Source of the DNA: Acestrorhynchus altus
Lineage: Eukaryota > Chordata > Actinopteri > Characiformes > Acestrorhynchidae
Assembly: GCA_034509495.1 (NCBI GenBank)
Contig: CM067503.1
Span: 14,737,502 to 14,801,501, forward strand
Length of the DNA stretch: 64,000 nucleotides
Reading direction: 5' to 3'
Both the position numbers and the translations under genes were made by a program. The notes beneath the pieces are model-generated. The model did no database searches. It was not told the DNA's origin and worked only from the letters and a program-made list of their open reading frames with translations. Below, piece by piece: positions 62,866 through 64,000 of the stretch. Position 1 is the stretch's first letter; the number at the start of each line of letters is the position of its first letter.

Positions 62866-63142
62866 CAGGGTTTCTCCACCTTTTGCATCTCACAGCCCAC
62901 CTGTTTATGACTAGAAAATCTAACAGCTCACAAGAAAACAAAACTTTTATATGAAGATGCCTGCAGCTGCATTATCTCAAACTGATACCATATAATTTGC
63001 CTCGTCTGTGATATTATTTATGCATTTCTAACAATGTTTATATAATGTTTTTTCACATAGACTTTTATTATGGGCTGGGGGGTCACTAAAGAGTGCTTCA
63101 TGGCCCACTGGTGGTCCCTGGCCCACAGGTTGACAAACCCTG
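62866..63142. mobile_element. hAT-type MITE with 8-bp target duplication
   Basis: This is a 277-bp element. Its ends, CAGGGTTTCTCCACC (62866-62880) and GGTTGACAAACCCTG (63128-63142), are inverted repeats with about two mismatches. Flanking octamers CTCTAAAG (62858-62865) and CTCCAAAA (63143-63150) agree at 6 of 8 positions. The interior includes CATGGCCCACTGGTGGTCC and GGCCCACAGGTTGA, typical of a fish hAT MITE group. There is no transposase frame. Confidence 0.75.
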
Positions 63143-63530
63143 CTCCAAAATCCTTTGCAAGCTGTCTTTGACATTCCGAAGGGTTTATTGGGCGACTCAG
63201 TGACATTGTTTTGGGATAACCTACAGATCTCCTGCTATGTGCATGAATCTTCTGATAAGCCTCAGAACGGAGTGAAGTTGTAATAACTAGTTAACTATCT
63301 GGTCTATTACACCTTCAGATGAGCACTCAAATGCAGAATAAATCTCAGATCAGACAAGATATTCCTGTTCCTGATAAATAAATATTCTTGAATGAACTGC
63401 TTGTTAGTCTAAATTTGTTCTTGTTCCAATAAAAATTTTGAATTAACGCACTGAAGTTGTTGAGTCCTTCAGTTTCAACAAAAGCACTTCTACATTAACC
63501 CAATGCACTGATTGGCTGCATTAAGTCAGA

Positions 63531-63580
63531 AATGAGAAGGTCCACCTTAAATAATAATGAGAAGGTCCACATCAAATAAT
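63531..63580. repeat. Tandem duplication, 25-bp unit
   Basis: Two copies of AATGAGAAGGTCCAC plus ten A/T-rich bases, at 63531-63555 and 63556-63580, differ at two positions. They lie just left of the possible plus-strand exon at 63617-63712. Confidence 0.85.
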
Positions 63581-63616
63581 AAATGACTTTTTGCACATTT
63601 GCATGCATCTCTGCAG

Positions 63617-63712
63617 AAGTACAAATCAGCCTTGATGAGAGTGAGGAGGAGGTGCTGGGGAGTGAGGTGAATGTTTCAAGGACGAATGATGCAGGCGTTG
63701 AACGTCCCACCG
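63617..63712 (+). other. Possible plus-strand exon, unassigned
   Basis: A 96-nt stretch lies between an acceptor-like TGCATCTCTGCAG (AG at 63615-63616) and a strong donor G|GTAAGTGA (GT at 63713-63714). Only one frame is open. It reads LDESEEEVLGSE in an acidic context, then VNVSRTNDAGVERP, and would be a phase 1-1 exon. I do not recognise the peptide. The open frame could be chance, since about one in five random 32-codon stretches is open, and the strand is opposite to gli3. Confidence 0.25.
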
Positions 63713-63829
63713 GTAAGTGATGTGTGGAGCGGTAATAAGATTAGCCTCTCTCTTCGCTCCCCTTCTCTCTCTCTTCATCTCTCCTTCTCTCAGTCTCTCT
63801 CTGTGGAACAGACTCACAGTTTAAGACGT

Positions 63830-64000
63830 GGTAGAAAAGGGGGACGATGAGCGATTTCACCACAGAATGAGCCCAGCGTGTCTTGCATTCCTGGTTAACA
63901 AACACCGACGATGTAATCTTAATGCTTACACGGCCCCTCTTTAACGCCCGCTGCTTGGTAGATAAGAGAGGAAGAAAAGCAGCATGACAATAAGAAACCT
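63830..64000. promoter_or_regulatory. Candidate element at the right edge
   Basis: This is unique CpG-bearing sequence with GTAATCTTAATGC, TTAACGCCCGC and GGTAGATAAGAG words. It continues past the window edge. Confidence 0.3.

Larger units (their letters stand above)
57547..64000 (-). other. gli3: gli3 intron 1 and/or 5' flank
   Basis: This is sequence upstream of gli3 exon 2. Vertebrate GLI3 has a non-coding exon 1 separated from exon 2 by a large intron. I looked for a GC-rich promoter and a minus-strand donor and found none that I can defend. Candidates such as 59200-59480 and 63830-63990 remain unproven. The interval holds TA and GA microsatellites, a hAT-type MITE and several blocks that look like conserved non-coding elements. 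Confidence 0.75.

Noticed and set aside
63915..63940. Minus-strand GTAAGC as donor of gli3 exon 1
   Set aside because: An isolated donor-like hexamer near the window edge with no promoter or transcript support.

Overview
This window is vertebrate nuclear DNA, almost certainly from a ray-finned fish. It contains two coding exons of one gene, gli3, read on the minus strand; the rest is intron, 5' flank, repeats and candidate regulatory DNA. The evidence for a fish is: gli3-type protein sequence that differs from the mammalian one as I remember it, several families of decayed Tc1/mariner elements, short hAT-like and fold-back MITEs, and very many long CA/TG, CT/GA, TA and trinucleotide microsatellites. 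The MITE and Tc1 sequence types resemble those I know from otophysan fishes (catfishes, characins, cyprinids), but the species cannot be fixed from this window.

Layout, in the direction of transcription (right to left). 57547-64000 is intron 1 and/or 5' flank; I found no convincing promoter or non-coding exon 1. 57369-57546 is exon 2, with 42 nt of leader, the start codon at 57504 and codons 1-45 plus one base. 27930-57368 is intron 2 (29.4 kb). 27684-27929 is exon 3 (246 nt, phase 1-1), which takes the protein to Tyr127 plus one base. 1-27683 is the first 27.7 kb of intron 3; exon 4, the zinc-finger exons and the 3' end lie beyond the left edge. The large introns fit the known architecture of vertebrate GLI3, whose introns carry deeply conserved enhancers.

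The introns alternate between (a) microsatellites and CT/GA-rich low-complexity DNA, (b) transposon remnants: Tc1/mariner pieces near 2.7-3.3, 34.1-34.6, 47.4-47.6 and 51.4-52.0 kb, hAT-type MITEs at 19.5-19.8 and 62.9-63.1 kb, fold-back elements at 6.3, 23.5 and 27.4-27.6 kb, a tRNA-derived SINE-like repeat near 31.6-31.9 kb and a 30-bp minisatellite at 10.35-10.74 kb, and (c) blocks of unique, non-repetitive sequence rich in homeodomain (ATTA/TAAT), TALE, E-box and palindromic words, which are the likeliest conserved non-coding enhancers of gli3. Group (c) is inferred from composition only; no alignment could be made.

I found no second gene that I can defend, no RNA gene, no CRISPR and no prokaryotic-style system. 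The observations most worth testing are two upstream ATGs in the gli3 exon-2 leader, a possible plus-strand exon at 63617-63712, a long imperfect hairpin at 6270-6374, a MITE lying about 60 bp from the exon-3 splice donor, and several palindromes inside candidate enhancers.
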